From Streptomyces venezuelae (lineage in GTDB: Bacteria; Actinomycetota; Actinomycetes; Streptomycetales; Streptomycetaceae), in assembly GCF_008642315.1 (NCBI RefSeq), contig NZ_CP029192.1:7378001-7442000 (forward strand): a stretch of DNA of 64,000 nt, read 5' to 3'. The notes beneath the pieces are model-generated. The model had not been told where the DNA came from. It did no database searches and saw only the letters and a list, made by a program, of their open reading frames with translations. A program made the position numbers and the translations under genes. Shown one piece after another: positions 54,480 to 64,000 of this stretch; position 1 is the first letter of the stretch; the number at the start of each line of letters is the position of its first letter.

Positions 54480-56587
54480 TCCCCACGCCGTGCCAGCGGA
54501 TGCGGCCACCACACCTTCGGCCCCACGTCCAGGAACAGCGCCGTCACCAGGACCGAACGGACGACGAAGGTGTCGAGAAGGACGCCGAGCGCCACCGCGA
54601 AGCCGATCTCGGCGAACGCCACCATCGGGAGCGTGCCGAGCGCCGCGAACGTGCCCGCGAGGACCAGGCCCGCCGAGGTGATCACCGCGCCGGTCGCGGC
54701 GAGGCCGGTCAGGACGCCCGCGCGCGTGCCCTGGTGGCCCGCCTCCTCACGGATGCGGGTCGACAGGAAGATGTTGTAGTCGATGCCGAGTGCCACCAGG
54801 AACACGAAGACGAAGAGCGGGAAGTCCGTCGGCTCGCCCGCGTAGTCGAAGAGGTGGCGGAAGGCCAGCGCGCTGAGGCCGAGGGCCGTCGCGAAGGACA
54901 GGACCACCGTCGCGATGAGCAGCAGCGGGGCCACCACCGCGCGCAGCAGCACCGCGAGGATCAGCAGGACCACGGCGAGGACGAGCGGGATGATCAGTTT
55001 GTTGTCGTGGGCCGTGGCGCGGTCCATGTCGAGCAGGGCCGCCGTGCCGCCGCCCACCCGCGCGTCCGCGTCGGGTACGGCGTGGACGGCGTCGCGCACC
55101 CGTTCCACCGTCCGTTTCGCGGCCGCGCTGTCGGACGGATCGGTCAGCGTCGCCTCGAACAGCACCTTGCCGTCGTGCTCGGCCTTCGTCCCCGGCGGCC
55201 GTGCGACACTCGCGGGCACCACGCCGCGCGTGTCCCGTACGACGCGGACGACGGCGTCGTCCTGCGCCTGACCGGCCACGATCACCAGCGGATCGCCGGA
55301 GCCCGCGGGGAAGTGCCGTGCGAGGACCTCCTGGCCGGTGATCGAGTCCGGCTTGTCGGTGAAGGCGTCGGCGTTGCTGAGGCCCTCGGCCCGCAGTTGC
55401 AGGAGCCCGAGCGAGAGGAGTGCGAGGGTCGCCGCCGTGACGCCCCAGATCAGCCGCGGGCGGCGGTCGATGCGCCGGCCCGTGCGCGCCCACAGGCCGC
55501 GCTCGGTCGGTTCGGGGGAGCCGACGTGCGGGATCAGCGGCCAGAAGAACCACCGGCCGAAGATGACGAGCAGGGCGGGGAAGAGCGACAGCATCGCCAG
55601 GAGCCCCACCGTGACGCCGATCGCGGCGACCGGGCCGAGGCCGCTCGTCGAGTTCATCTCGGCGGCCAGCAGCACCAGCATGCTCAGGACGACCGTCGCG
55701 CCCGACGCGAGGACCGCGGGACCCGCCCGGTGCAGGGCGAGGGCCATCGCCTCGTGGCGGTCCTCGTGGCGGCGGAGTTCTTCGCGATAGCGAGCGACCA
55801 GGAGGAGCGCGTAGTCGGTGCCCGCGCCGAAGACGAGGACCGTCAGGATGCCCGCGCTCTGGCCGTTGACGGTGAGGTCGGCGTGCTCGGCGAGGAGGTA
55901 GACGAGGGCCTGGGCCGTGAACAGCGCGGTGATCACGGAGAGCAGCGGGGCGAGGAGCAGCGTCGGGCTGCGGTAGGTGAACAGCAGGATGACGATCACG
56001 ATGCCGGCCGCCGCGAGCAGCAGCGTCGAGTCGATGCCCTCGAAGGCCTCCGCCGAGTCCGCGCCGGTGCCGCCGGGCCCGGTGATGTGCACGGCGAGGC
56101 CGTCGCCGCCGTTCCCGACCCGTTCCCGGATGCTGTCGACGGCGGGTCCGATGCGCTCCCAGCCCTCGGCGTCCATGGTGATCGGGACGGCCACCTGAGC
56201 CGCCTCGGGGTTCGCCTTCTCGTCGTACACGGGGCCGCGGGTCTCGGCGCCGCGGATGCCGTGGGCGCGCAGTTCCCCGGCCTGGCGGACGTCCTCGGTG
56301 ATCTGCTCGCGGTCCGCCGCGGTGAGGCCGCCTTCGCGTGCGTACACGACGATCGCCGGGATCACCTCGGGCCTGAACTCGGCCGAGATGTCCAGTACTT
56401 GGGTCGATTCGGCGGAGCCGGGCAGCCAGGACTCCGCGTCGTTCTCCTGGGCGTCGGTGAGCTTCTGGGCCAGGGGCGCCGCGACGATGATCACCACCAG
56501 CCAGAACAGCACCACCAGCCACTTGGCGCGCCGCCCGCAGACCAGCCACGCGACGCCGCGCCGCTCCTGCCGCCGTTCCTCCGCCAT
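54476..56587 (-). CDS. MMPL-family transporter (RND type)
   Basis: The 703-residue product has the RND/MMPL layout: one membrane segment, a large external loop, five segments, a second external loop, then five segments. The proton-relay positions appear in both halves: [19 protein letters not shown] and [17 protein letters not shown]. Relatives export lipids or hydrophobic small molecules in actinobacteria. It is convergent with the MFS gene and is not cotranscribed with other genes. No regulator is adjacent. Confidence 0.9.
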   Translation of the reverse strand: MAEERRQERRGVAWLVCGRRAKWLVVLFWLVVIIVAAPLAQKLTDAQENDAESWLPGSAESTQVLDISAEFRPEVIPAIVVYAREGGLTAADREQITEDVRQAGELRAHGIRGAETRGPVYDEKANPEAAQVAVPITMDAEGWERIGPAVDSIRERVGNGGDGLAVHITGPGGTGADSAEAFEGIDSTLLLAAAGIVIVILLFTYRSPTLLLAPLLSVITALFTAQALVYLLAEHADLTVNGQSAGILTVLVFGAGTDYALLLVARYREELRRHEDRHEAMALALHRAGPAVLASGATVVLSMLVLLAAEMNSTSGLGPVAAIGVTVGLLAMLSLFPALLVIFGRWFFWPLIPHVGSPEPTERGLWARTGRRIDRRPRLIWGVTAATLALLSLGLLQLRAEGLSNADAFTDKPDSITGQEVLARHFPAGSGDPLVIVAGQAQDDAVVRVVRDTRGVVPASVARPPGTKAEHDGKVLFEATLTDPSDSAAAKRTVERVRDAVHAVPDADARVGGGTAALLDMDRATAHDNKLIIPLVLAVVLLILAVLLRAVVAPLLLIATVVLSFATALGLSALAFRHLFDYAGEPTDFPLFVFVFLVALGIDYNIFLSTRIREEAGHQGTRAGVLTGLAATGAVITSAGLVLAGTFAALGTLPMVAFAEIGFAVALGVLLDTFVVRSVLVTALFLDVGPKVWWPHPLARRGD

Positions 56588-56721
56588 GGCTTCCCCCCGC
56601 TTGCCGTGCGCGGTGCCGCTGGACCGTCCAGCATGGCACTCGGCACGCGGTCGCGGGAGCCACCGTGCCCATGCGGTGGACTGCGGTCAGCAACGAGCGC
56701 CGGGCATGGCAGGCTTGGGGC

Positions 56722-57408
56722 ATGGCCGTGCAGATCAACCCCAGCATCCTGTCCGCGGACTTCGCCCGTCTTGCCGAGGAGGCAAAGGCAGTCGAAGGCG
56801 CCGACTGGCTCCACGTCGACGTGATGGACAACCACTTCGTCCCGAACCTCACGCTCGGGGTGCCGATCGTAGAGTCGCTGGCCCGTGCGACGGACACGCC
56901 TCTGGACTGCCATCTGATGATCGAGGACCCCGATCGCTGGGCCCCGCAGTACGTCGAGGCGGGCGCCGGGTCCGTCACCTTCCACGCGGAGGCGGCCGCG
57001 GCCCCGGTCCGGCTCGCGCGCGAGATCCGCGCCAAGGGCGCCCGCGCCTCGATGGCGCTGAAGCCCGCGACGCCCATCGAGCCGTTCGAGGATCTGCTCC
57101 CCGAGCTCGACATGCTGCTGATCATGACGGTCGAGCCCGGCTTCGGTGGCCAGGCGTTCCTCGACATCATGCTGCCCAAGATCCGCCGCACCCGTGAGCT
57201 GATCGCCAAGCACGGCCTGGAGATGTGGCTGCAGGTCGACGGCGGCGTCTCGGCCGAGACCATCGAGCGCTGCGCCGAGGCCGGGGCCGACGTCTTCGTC
57301 GCCGGCTCCGCGGTCTACGGCGCCAAGGATCCCGCGGACGCGGTACGTTCATTGCGCACCCAAGCCGAGGCAAAGACCGCGTCAAGCGGCTGGGCGTGCG
57401 ACCACTGA
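56722..57408 (+). CDS. rpe: Ribulose-phosphate 3-epimerase
   Basis: Rpe interconverts ribulose-5-phosphate and xylulose-5-phosphate. The 228-residue TIM barrel has [26 protein letters not shown] with catalytic Asp (about 36), CHLMIEDP with metal His, [10 protein letters not shown], and [13 protein letters not shown] 56722 is the conserved start. Its 3' region runs close to the next regulator. Confidence 0.95.
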   Translation: MAVQINPSILSADFARLAEEAKAVEGADWLHVDVMDNHFVPNLTLGVPIVESLARATDTPLDCHLMIEDPDRWAPQYVEAGAGSVTFHAEAAAAPVRLAREIRAKGARASMALKPATPIEPFEDLLPELDMLLIMTVEPGFGGQAFLDIMLPKIRRTRELIAKHGLEMWLQVDGGVSAETIERCAEAGADVFVAGSAVYGAKDPADAVRSLRTQAEAKTASSGWACDH

Positions 57409-57510
57409 GCCAAGGGAACGTGAACGCAGTCCGCCAGGGCTGATCGACCAGGCCGGATCTGCAAGGATGAACGGCGAATCCAGTTTGTGAACAGCAGTGA
57501 GGAGAGCGCC

Positions 57511-58539
57511 GTGTCGGCCATGTCGGCGGGTCGGTCAGCCATGCGGATGGGACCCGCGGAGCTGGTGCAGGCGGCGGCCATGGCCCGCCGCTTCTACCTC
57601 GAGGGCAAGTCCAAGATCCAGATCGCCGAGGAGTTCGGCGTCAGCCGCTTCAAGGTGGCGCGGGTCCTGGAGACCGCCCTGGAGCGTGATCTCGTGCGTA
57701 TCGAGATCCGGGTGCCCGCCGAGCTGGACGCGGAGCGCTCGGACGCGCTGCGCGCCCGCTACGGCCTGCGGCACGCCGTCGTCGTGGAGTCGCCGGCGCC
57801 CGCCGACGAGATCGACGAGTCGCCCGACCCGGAGAACCTCGGGGAGGTGGCGGCGGACCTCCTCGGCGAGCTCGTCACCGAGGGCGACGTGCTCGGCCTC
57901 GCCTGGGGCCGCTCCACGATCCACATGGCGGCCGCGCTGGACCAGCTGCCGCCCTGCACGGTCGTGCAGCTGACGGGTGTGTACGACGCCGGGACCGCGG
58001 AGCGCGGCTCCGTCGAGGCCGTCCGCCGCGCCGCCCAGGTGTCCGGCGGCGAGGCCCACCCCATCTATGCGCCGATGCTGCTGCCCGACCCCGCGACCGC
58101 GGCGGCGCTGCGCAACCAGACCGGCATCGCCCGCGCCTTCGAGTACTTCGACAAGGTCACGGTCGCCTGCGTCTCCATCGGCTCCTGGGAGCCGGGGATC
58201 TCCACCGTCCACGACATGCTCAGTGACGAGGAGCGGGCGCACTACGCCTCGCTGGGCGTCGCCGCGGAGATGTCGGCCCACCTGTTCGACGCCGAGGGGC
58301 GTCGGGTCGGGCGGGACCTCGGGGAGCGGTGCATCACCGTCGAGGCGGATCGGCTCCGGCGGATTCCGGAAGTCGTCGCCATCGCGGGCGGGCAGCGGAA
58401 GGCTGCCGCCATCGACGCGGTGCTGCGGTCCGGGCTTGTCACCAGCCTGGTGACGGACACGGCTGCTGCCGATCAGTTGCTTGTCGCCGGGGCCGCGCCT
58501 CGGCCCGCACTTGATCGGGCGGATCCGGACGGGAGCTGA
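57511..58539 (+). CDS. SorC-type sugar-binding transcriptional regulator
   Basis: The 342-residue product has an N-terminal HTH (AMARRFYLEGKSKIQIAEEFGVSRFKVARVLE) and a C-terminal sugar-binding domain (LGLAWGRSTIHMAA, GGEAHPIYAP and DLGERCITVEADRLRRI). It is related to DeoR/SorC regulators of carbohydrate genes. Start choice: GTG 57511 has GAGGAG upstream; GTG 57487 has no good site, though the upstream sequence MNSSEESA is in frame. It follows rpe, so a pentose-phosphate or sugar signal is a reasonable guess. The dispersed repeat begins at its stop codon. Confidence 0.88.
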   Translation: MSAMSAGRSAMRMGPAELVQAAAMARRFYLEGKSKIQIAEEFGVSRFKVARVLETALERDLVRIEIRVPAELDAERSDALRARYGLRHAVVVESPAPADEIDESPDPENLGEVAADLLGELVTEGDVLGLAWGRSTIHMAAALDQLPPCTVVQLTGVYDAGTAERGSVEAVRRAAQVSGGEAHPIYAPMLLPDPATAAALRNQTGIARAFEYFDKVTVACVSIGSWEPGISTVHDMLSDEERAHYASLGVAAEMSAHLFDAEGRRVGRDLGERCITVEADRLRRIPEVVAIAGGQRKAAAIDAVLRSGLVTSLVTDTAAADQLLVAGAAPRPALDRADPDGS

Positions 58540-58592
58540 GCGTCTGCGGGTCGTGGGGGTTGTTCGCGCAGTTCCCCGCGCCCCTTACGGGG
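58540..58592 (+). repeat. Dispersed GC-rich repeat, copy 2
   Basis: It begins GCGTCTGCGGGT and contains TCGCGCAGTTCCCCGCGCCCC, followed by TTACGGGG, the same element as at 14237-14288. It starts immediately after the regulator stop and may also act as its terminator (CCCC/GGGG stem). Confidence 0.8.
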
Positions 58593-58613
58593 CGCCGTGG
58601 CAAGGTCTGACGC

Positions 58614-59009
58614 ATGGTGTACCGGTTCGTTCCCCGCGCCCTGGGGGTTCTGCTCGCCTGCTTCGCGGTTTTCGTCGCCGGGTGCTCGTCCGCGGGCGGC
58701 GACCGGGACGCCCCCGCCTGGGCCCGTGGCATGGCCACCGTCCAGGCCGAGCGGCTGCCCGGTGAGGCGCGGCAGACGTTGCGTCTCATCGACGACGGGG
58801 GCCCCTTCCCGTACCCGAAGGACGGCACCGTCTTCGGCAACTTCGAGCGCGAGCTGCCGCGGCAGAAGCGTGGGTACTACCACGAGTACACCGTCCGCAC
58901 GCCCGGCGAGCGGGGGCGCGGGGCTCGGCGGATCGTCACCGGGAGCGGTGACGAGGTCTACTACACCGACGACCACTACGCGTCCTTCAAGGCGGTGCTG
59001 AGGCGATGA
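58614..59009 (+). CDS. Barnase-type guanyl-specific ribonuclease, probable lipoprotein
   Basis: The 131-residue product has a signal peptide with a lipobox FVAGC (Cys24), then a domain closely resembling Streptomyces RNase Sa. GGPFPYPKDGTVFGNFE, RGYYHEYTV, RGARRIVTG and YTDDHYASF give the catalytic Glu91, Arg102, Arg106 and His121. All active-site residues are present. It should cut after guanosine in RNA outside the cell; the lipobox would tether it. The ATG is followed by a coupled inhibitor gene (ATGA overlap). Its upstream flank is the dispersed repeat. Confidence 0.92.
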   Translation: MVYRFVPRALGVLLACFAVFVAGCSSAGGDRDAPAWARGMATVQAERLPGEARQTLRLIDDGGPFPYPKDGTVFGNFERELPRQKRGYYHEYTVRTPGERGRGARRIVTGSGDEVYYTDDHYASFKAVLRR

Positions 59010-59449
59010 CGACCCACGACGCGGGCGGGGACCCGTTCACGCCCGTGCTGGAGGCCGTGCGCGGCGCAGGATGGGCCACCACGACGCTCTCCCTCTCGGG
59101 TGTGACGGACAAGGCCGCCTTCATGGAGCGCTGCGCCCGCGGGCTCGGCCTGCCCGACTGGTTCGGGCGCAACTGGGACGCGCTCGCCGACTGCCTCACC
59201 GATCTGTCGTGGGAGCGGCCCGCGCGCGGGAGGCTGCTCGTCGTATCCGGATGGCAGGAGTACGCGGACGCGGCGCCGGGGGAGTGGCGGATCGCCCAGG
59301 ACGTGTTCTCCTCGGCCGTCGAGCACTGGCGGGGGGCGGCGGAAGGCGGTCTTGAGATCGTGCTCGCGCTCGGTCCCGCCGACAGCGCCGACAGCGCCGA
59401 CAGCGCCGACTGTGCCGACTGTGCCGACACGGAGCGTGGCGGCGACTGA
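59006..59449 (+). CDS. Barstar-family ribonuclease inhibitor
   Basis: The 147-residue product carries the barstar fold: TLSLSGVTDKAAFMERCARGLGLPDWFGRNWDALADCLTDL matches the inhibitor helix and Asp-containing binding edge, and a later EHWRGAAEGGLEIVLAL strand. It lies directly after the RNase gene with an ATGA overlap, so it should protect the cytoplasm from the RNase before export. The tail has six 9-base repeats encoding Ala-Asp-Ser or Ala-Asp-Cys units before the final TERGGD. Confidence 0.92.
   Translation: MTTHDAGGDPFTPVLEAVRGAGWATTTLSLSGVTDKAAFMERCARGLGLPDWFGRNWDALADCLTDLSWERPARGRLLVVSGWQEYADAAPGEWRIAQDVFSSAVEHWRGAAEGGLEIVLALGPADSADSADSADCADCADTERGGD
59378..59431 (+). repeat. 9-bp tandem repeat in barstar tail
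   Basis: The unit GCCGACAGC occurs three times, then GCCGACTGT twice and GCCGACACG once, giving Ala-Asp-Ser and Ala-Asp-Cys repeats. The 9-base period keeps the frame, so copy number may vary between strains. Confidence 0.8.
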
Positions 59450-59517
59450 ACCCGCTGTTCCGTTTCCGGCTGCTCCTTGGATGATCGGACCAGTGCCCCA
59501 CCGGCCCGCCTGGGTGA

Positions 59518-61065
<1,548 letters not shown>

Positions 61066-61080
61066 CCCTTCCCGACCTGC

Positions 61081-61117
61081 ACGAAGGCCCCCGCGGTGCG
61101 TCCGCGGGGGCCTTCGT
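61081..61117 (+). terminator. Terminator after guaB1
   Basis: A perfect 16-bp stem (ACGAAGGCCCCCGCGG, 61081-61096, with 61102-61117) has a TGCGT loop. Confidence 0.85.
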
Positions 61118-61368
61118 CGTGCTCCCGGTGACGGGCGGAACGCAACGGACGAAACGGACCGCGCAACGAAGAGACGCATATGACGGAAGTGCGCAATGAT
61201 CATTCGGCGGTACGCAAGGTTGCTGCATTACGGTCGGGAAGCCATGGACTCTAGAGTCAGGCGCTGAACGTGGTGTGGCGGGGACTGCCTGCTCGGTGGT
61301 TCCCGTCGCCAAGCGCGGGTGCCGTGGGTCCTCGCCGCCCTGACCGGCAGCGATGAAGGAGCCAGCGC

Positions 61369-62838
61369 GTGCTCGACCAAGGCGCACCCCCGCAGAACCG
61401 CCCAAGCCCCCCGGGCAGCCCTGGCCTCGCCGGCCGTCTCATGCGCCGCAAGCCGGTGGAACGCCTGGTCGAGGAGGGTGGCCAGGGCGAGGGAGGGGCG
61501 CTGCGGCGCTCCCTCGGCATGTGGCAGCTGACCATGATCAGCATCGGCGCCACGCTCGGCACCGGCATCTTCGTCGTCCTCGGCGAGAGCGTCCCCAAGG
61601 CCGGTCCCGCCGTCACCATCTCCTTCGTGATCGCCGGACTCACCGCGCTCTTCTCCGCGCTGTCGTACGCGGAGCTGGCCGGCTCCATCCCGGTGGCCGG
61701 TTCCTCGTACTCGTACGCGTACGCAACGATGGGTGAACTCGTCGCCTGGGTCTGCGGCTGGTGCCTCGTCCTGGAGTACGGCGTCTCGGTCGCCGCGGTC
61801 GCGGTCGGCTGGGGCGAGTACCTCAACGAGCTGCTCGACGGGACCATCGGCGTCACCATCCCCGACGCGCTCTCCGCGGCGCCCGGCGAGGTCGACGGCG
61901 CGATCATCAACCTGCCCGGCCTGATCGTCGTACTGCTCGCCATGGTGTTCCTGCTCGGTGGCGCCAAGGAGTCGGCGACGGCCAACACGATCATGGTCGT
62001 CGTGAAGATCGCCGCGCTCGTGCTCTTCTGCACCATCGGCTTCATGGGCTTCAAGTCCGGCAACTACTCGGACTTCATGCCGCTCGGCACGGCCGGTGTC
62101 AGCGCCGCCGCCGCGAGCCTCTTCTTCTCCTACATCGGCTTCGACGCCGCCTCCACCGCGGGCGAAGAGGCCAAGAACCCGCAGCGCGACCTGCCCCGCG
62201 CGATCATGCTGTCGCTGGTCATCGTCACCGCCCTCTACGTCCTGGTCGCCGCCGTCGCCGTCGGCGCCTGGAACTGGAAGGACTTCGAGGGCTCCGAGGC
62301 CACGCTCGCCGCGATCATGAACGACGTCAGCGGCCAGCACATGTGGGGCACGATCCTCGCCGCGGGCGCGGTCATTTCCATCGCCTCCGTCGTCCTCACC
62401 GTCCTCTACGGCCAGACCCGCGTCCTGTTCGCCATGTCCCGCGACGGACTGGTCCCCAAGGCGTTCGGCAGGGTCAGCAAGAAGACGGGCACGCCCCGCG
62501 TGAACACCGTCATCGTGTCGCTGTTCTGCGGGGCGCTCGCCTCCGTCATCCCGCTCGGCAAGCTCGTCGACGCCACCAGCATCGGCACCCTGTTCGCCTT
62601 CGGTCTGGTCAACATCGCCGTGGTCGTGCTGCGCAGGACCCGCCCGGACATGCCGCGCACCTTCCGGGTGCCGCTCGGCTGGCTCTTCCCCGTGCTCGGC
62701 TTCGGCTTCTGCGCGTACAACATGTTCAGCCTCGACTCCGCCACCTGGAAGGTCTTCGGTGTCTGGATGGCCGTCGGCCTCGTGTTCTACTTCCTGTACG
62801 GCATGAGCCGCTCCCGATTGGCCACAGCAGAGAAGTGA
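61369..62838 (+). CDS. APC-family amino acid permease
   Basis: The 489-residue product has about twelve membrane segments. It shows the APC signatures: MISIGATLGTGIFVVLGESVPKAGPA (substrate-binding GxG), the segment VAGSSYSYAYATMGELVAWVCGW, FFSYIGFDAASTAGEEAKNPQRDLPRAI, and the C-terminal RTRPDMPRTFRVP loop. This is the cationic amino acid transporter (CAT) branch. The GTG start has AAGGA nearby. An Lrp-type regulator follows 10 bases later, which likely controls it in response to the amino acid. Confidence 0.92.
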   Translation: MLDQGAPPQNRPSPPGSPGLAGRLMRRKPVERLVEEGGQGEGGALRRSLGMWQLTMISIGATLGTGIFVVLGESVPKAGPAVTISFVIAGLTALFSALSYAELAGSIPVAGSSYSYAYATMGELVAWVCGWCLVLEYGVSVAAVAVGWGEYLNELLDGTIGVTIPDALSAAPGEVDGAIINLPGLIVVLLAMVFLLGGAKESATANTIMVVVKIAALVLFCTIGFMGFKSGNYSDFMPLGTAGVSAAAASLFFSYIGFDAASTAGEEAKNPQRDLPRAIMLSLVIVTALYVLVAAVAVGAWNWKDFEGSEATLAAIMNDVSGQHMWGTILAAGAVISIASVVLTVLYGQTRVLFAMSRDGLVPKAFGRVSKKTGTPRVNTVIVSLFCGALASVIPLGKLVDATSIGTLFAFGLVNIAVVVLRRTRPDMPRTFRVPLGWLFPVLGFGFCAYNMFSLDSATWKVFGVWMAVGLVFYFLYGMSRSRLATAEK

Positions 62839-62848
62839 TCCACCCCCC

Positions 62849-63304
62849 GTGCGACTGAACGATCTCGACGAACGCATCGTGCACGCCCTCGCCGAGGACG
62901 CCCGCCGCTCCTACGCCGACATCGGCCAGCTGGTCGGACTCTCCGCGCCCGCCGTGAAGCGGCGCGTGGACCGGCTGCGGGCCACCGGGGCCATCACCGG
63001 CTTCACGGTCCGCGTGGACCCGGCGGCCCTCGGCTGGGAGACCGAGGGGTTCATCGAGATCTACTGTCGCCGCAACACCTCACCGGAGGCGATCCAGCGA
63101 GGCCTGGAGCGCTACCCGGAGATCGCGTCCGCGTCCACCGTCACCGGTGACGCGGACGCGATCGTGCAGGTCTTCGCCGCGGACATGCGGCACTTCGAAC
63201 GGGTCCTCGAGCGCATCGCGGGGGAGCCGTTCGTGGAGCGGACGAAGTCCGTGCTCGTGCTCTCGCCCCTGATGCGCCGCTTCTCTTCGGGGTCTCCGGC
63301 CTAG
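62849..63304 (+). CDS. Lrp/AsnC-family transcriptional regulator
   Basis: The 151-residue product has an N-terminal winged HTH (LDERIVHALAEDARRSYADIGQLVGLSAPAVKRRVDRL) and a C-terminal RAM amino-acid sensing domain (FIEIYCRRNTSPEAIQRGLERYPEIASASTVTGDADAIVQV). It is cotranscribed with the permease and probably responds to its substrate. The stop overlaps the convergent gene by four bases. Confidence 0.93.
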   Translation: MRLNDLDERIVHALAEDARRSYADIGQLVGLSAPAVKRRVDRLRATGAITGFTVRVDPAALGWETEGFIEIYCRRNTSPEAIQRGLERYPEIASASTVTGDADAIVQVFAADMRHFERVLERIAGEPFVERTKSVLVLSPLMRRFSSGSPA

Positions 63305-63746
63305 TTCCCGGCGTTCCCGGCTTCCTGCGGCTCCGGGTACGGGACCTTCCACGGGACGACGTCCGAGTCGCCCGTGCCCTTCCTGACCTTCTCGTAGGGG
63401 GCCGAGCTCGCGCACAGCGCCAGGGTGTCGGGTTGGCCCTGGGTGGCTCCGTAGGCCGCCCAGCTGTATCCGACGCGATCGTTGCGACCCCGGTCGTCGA
63501 CGGTGAAGCCGACGCGCTTGCCCTTCATCTTCTTGAAGTTGCCCTCGGTGATGATGCCGGTCGCCGTGGCGACCTTGCCGCCCGTCATCAGGCAGTCGAC
63601 ACGGCCCTTCGCCCAGCCGCCCTCGCCGCCCGGCCTGTCGAGGTGGACGAAGTGGAAGGTGCCGGTCGCCCCGCCGCCCCCACGGTCAGCAGCGACGCGG
63701 CGGCCACGGCGATGGCGCGGGGGTGCGGGGTGGCTGTGCGGATCAT
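63301..63746 (-). pseudogene. Secreted protein gene broken by a frameshift
   Basis: A good ribosome site (GGAGGC), ATG 63746 and a signal peptide, MIRTATPHPRAIAVAAASLL, occur in one frame. That frame stops about 50 codons in. The mature domain (TGTFHFVHLDRPGGEGGWAKGR ... CASSAPYEKVRKGTGDSD) continues in another frame without its own start. The switch lies in a G-rich run (63667-63683), consistent with loss of one base or a sequencing error. The intact protein would be a secreted domain of about 145 residues with one Cys pair, of unknown function. Confidence 0.65.
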
Positions 63747-64000
63747 GGAAAGCCTCCGTCTCGGAGTCCGTGCACCCGGTCCGTCCGGGCGTGATCACGT
63801 TCTCGCGGAAGGGGGTTCCGGCACGTCCGGCCACGGGCCCCACTCCTCTTCCACCGCGCGGCGGGGAGCCTCACCCGCACCCTGCGCCTGCAGGAAGACC
63901 CCCTTGATACCCGGGGCCCATGCCGACGCGCAACGAATCGCCGCGCACACCCCGCCACGCGCAACAGATCACGCAGCTGCCCGCAACGGTCGCGCCTTGT
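63747..64000. other. No gene seen at the right end
   Basis: The last 254 bases hold only weak, short frames on both strands. The sequence includes a run of CCCC/GGGG that could form a hairpin near 63835-63865. I can support no gene. Confidence 0.4.

Overview
This is a contiguous piece of a Streptomyces core chromosome. GC is very high, with GTG and TTG starts and strongly biased third positions. The gene order is the conserved streptomycete one: secD-secF-apt-relA, hisS, rpsD, alaS-ruvX-mltG-aroE-aroC-aroK-aroB, efp-nusB, divergent bldD, the pyr operon, sIHF-gmk-rpoZ-coaBC-metK-priA-fmt-rsmB, then rpe and guaB1. BldD with both halves of its c-di-GMP motif, the actinobacterial sIHF and an inactivated PriA all point to Streptomyces. 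No rRNA, tRNA, CRISPR array, prophage or insertion sequence was seen.

Layout. 1-4.1 kb: Sec accessory subunits YajC, SecD, SecF, then apt. 4.1-4.9 kb: an AT-richer insert with one small secreted cysteine protein between two hairpin terminators. 5.1-12 kb: relA, convergent to a DUF349 gene and a cyclophilin, then an MBL hydrolase and hisS. 12-18.2 kb: a VKOR-like membrane protein, rarA, an HNH lipoprotein, rpsD, and a large convergent NB-ARC/TPR ATPase. 18.3-24.1 kb: two small membrane-associated proteins, alaS, ruvX, mltG. 24.1-28 kb: the aromatic amino acid genes aroE, aroC, aroK, aroB. 28-31.8 kb: a P-loop protein, an excalibur protein, an M24-fold protein with altered metal ligands, efp and nusB. 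32-32.5 kb: bldD on the minus strand. 32.7-42.8 kb: all genes of de novo UMP synthesis (pyrR, pyrB, pyrC, carA, carB, pyrD, pyrF) with one uncharacterised membrane protein inside. 43-52.9 kb: nucleoid protein sIHF, GMP kinase, RNA polymerase omega, coenzyme A and SAM synthesis, PriA, an HTH protein, Fmt and RsmB. 53-64 kb: a more accessory stretch with MFS and MMPL exporters, rpe, a SorC-type regulator, an RNase/barstar pair, GuaB1, an amino acid permease with an Lrp regulator, and a frameshifted secreted protein.

The genes are mostly housekeeping. Many neighbours overlap by ATGA, GTGA or TGATG, implying translational coupling in secF-apt, alaS-ruvX, mltG-aroE, aroC-aroK-aroB, pyrC to carB, pyrD-pyrF and RNase-barstar. 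The most unusual items are the altered M24 protein before efp, a hairpin that would hide the ribosome binding site of the excalibur gene, the inserted AT-rich secreted gene, a palindrome coinciding with a likely leaderless promoter of the NB-ARC ATPase, the membrane protein inside the pyr operon, and a frameshift that separates a signal peptide from its mature protein near the right end. No entirely new multi-gene system is evident; these are the best leads. Assignments rest on reading motifs; no database search was run.
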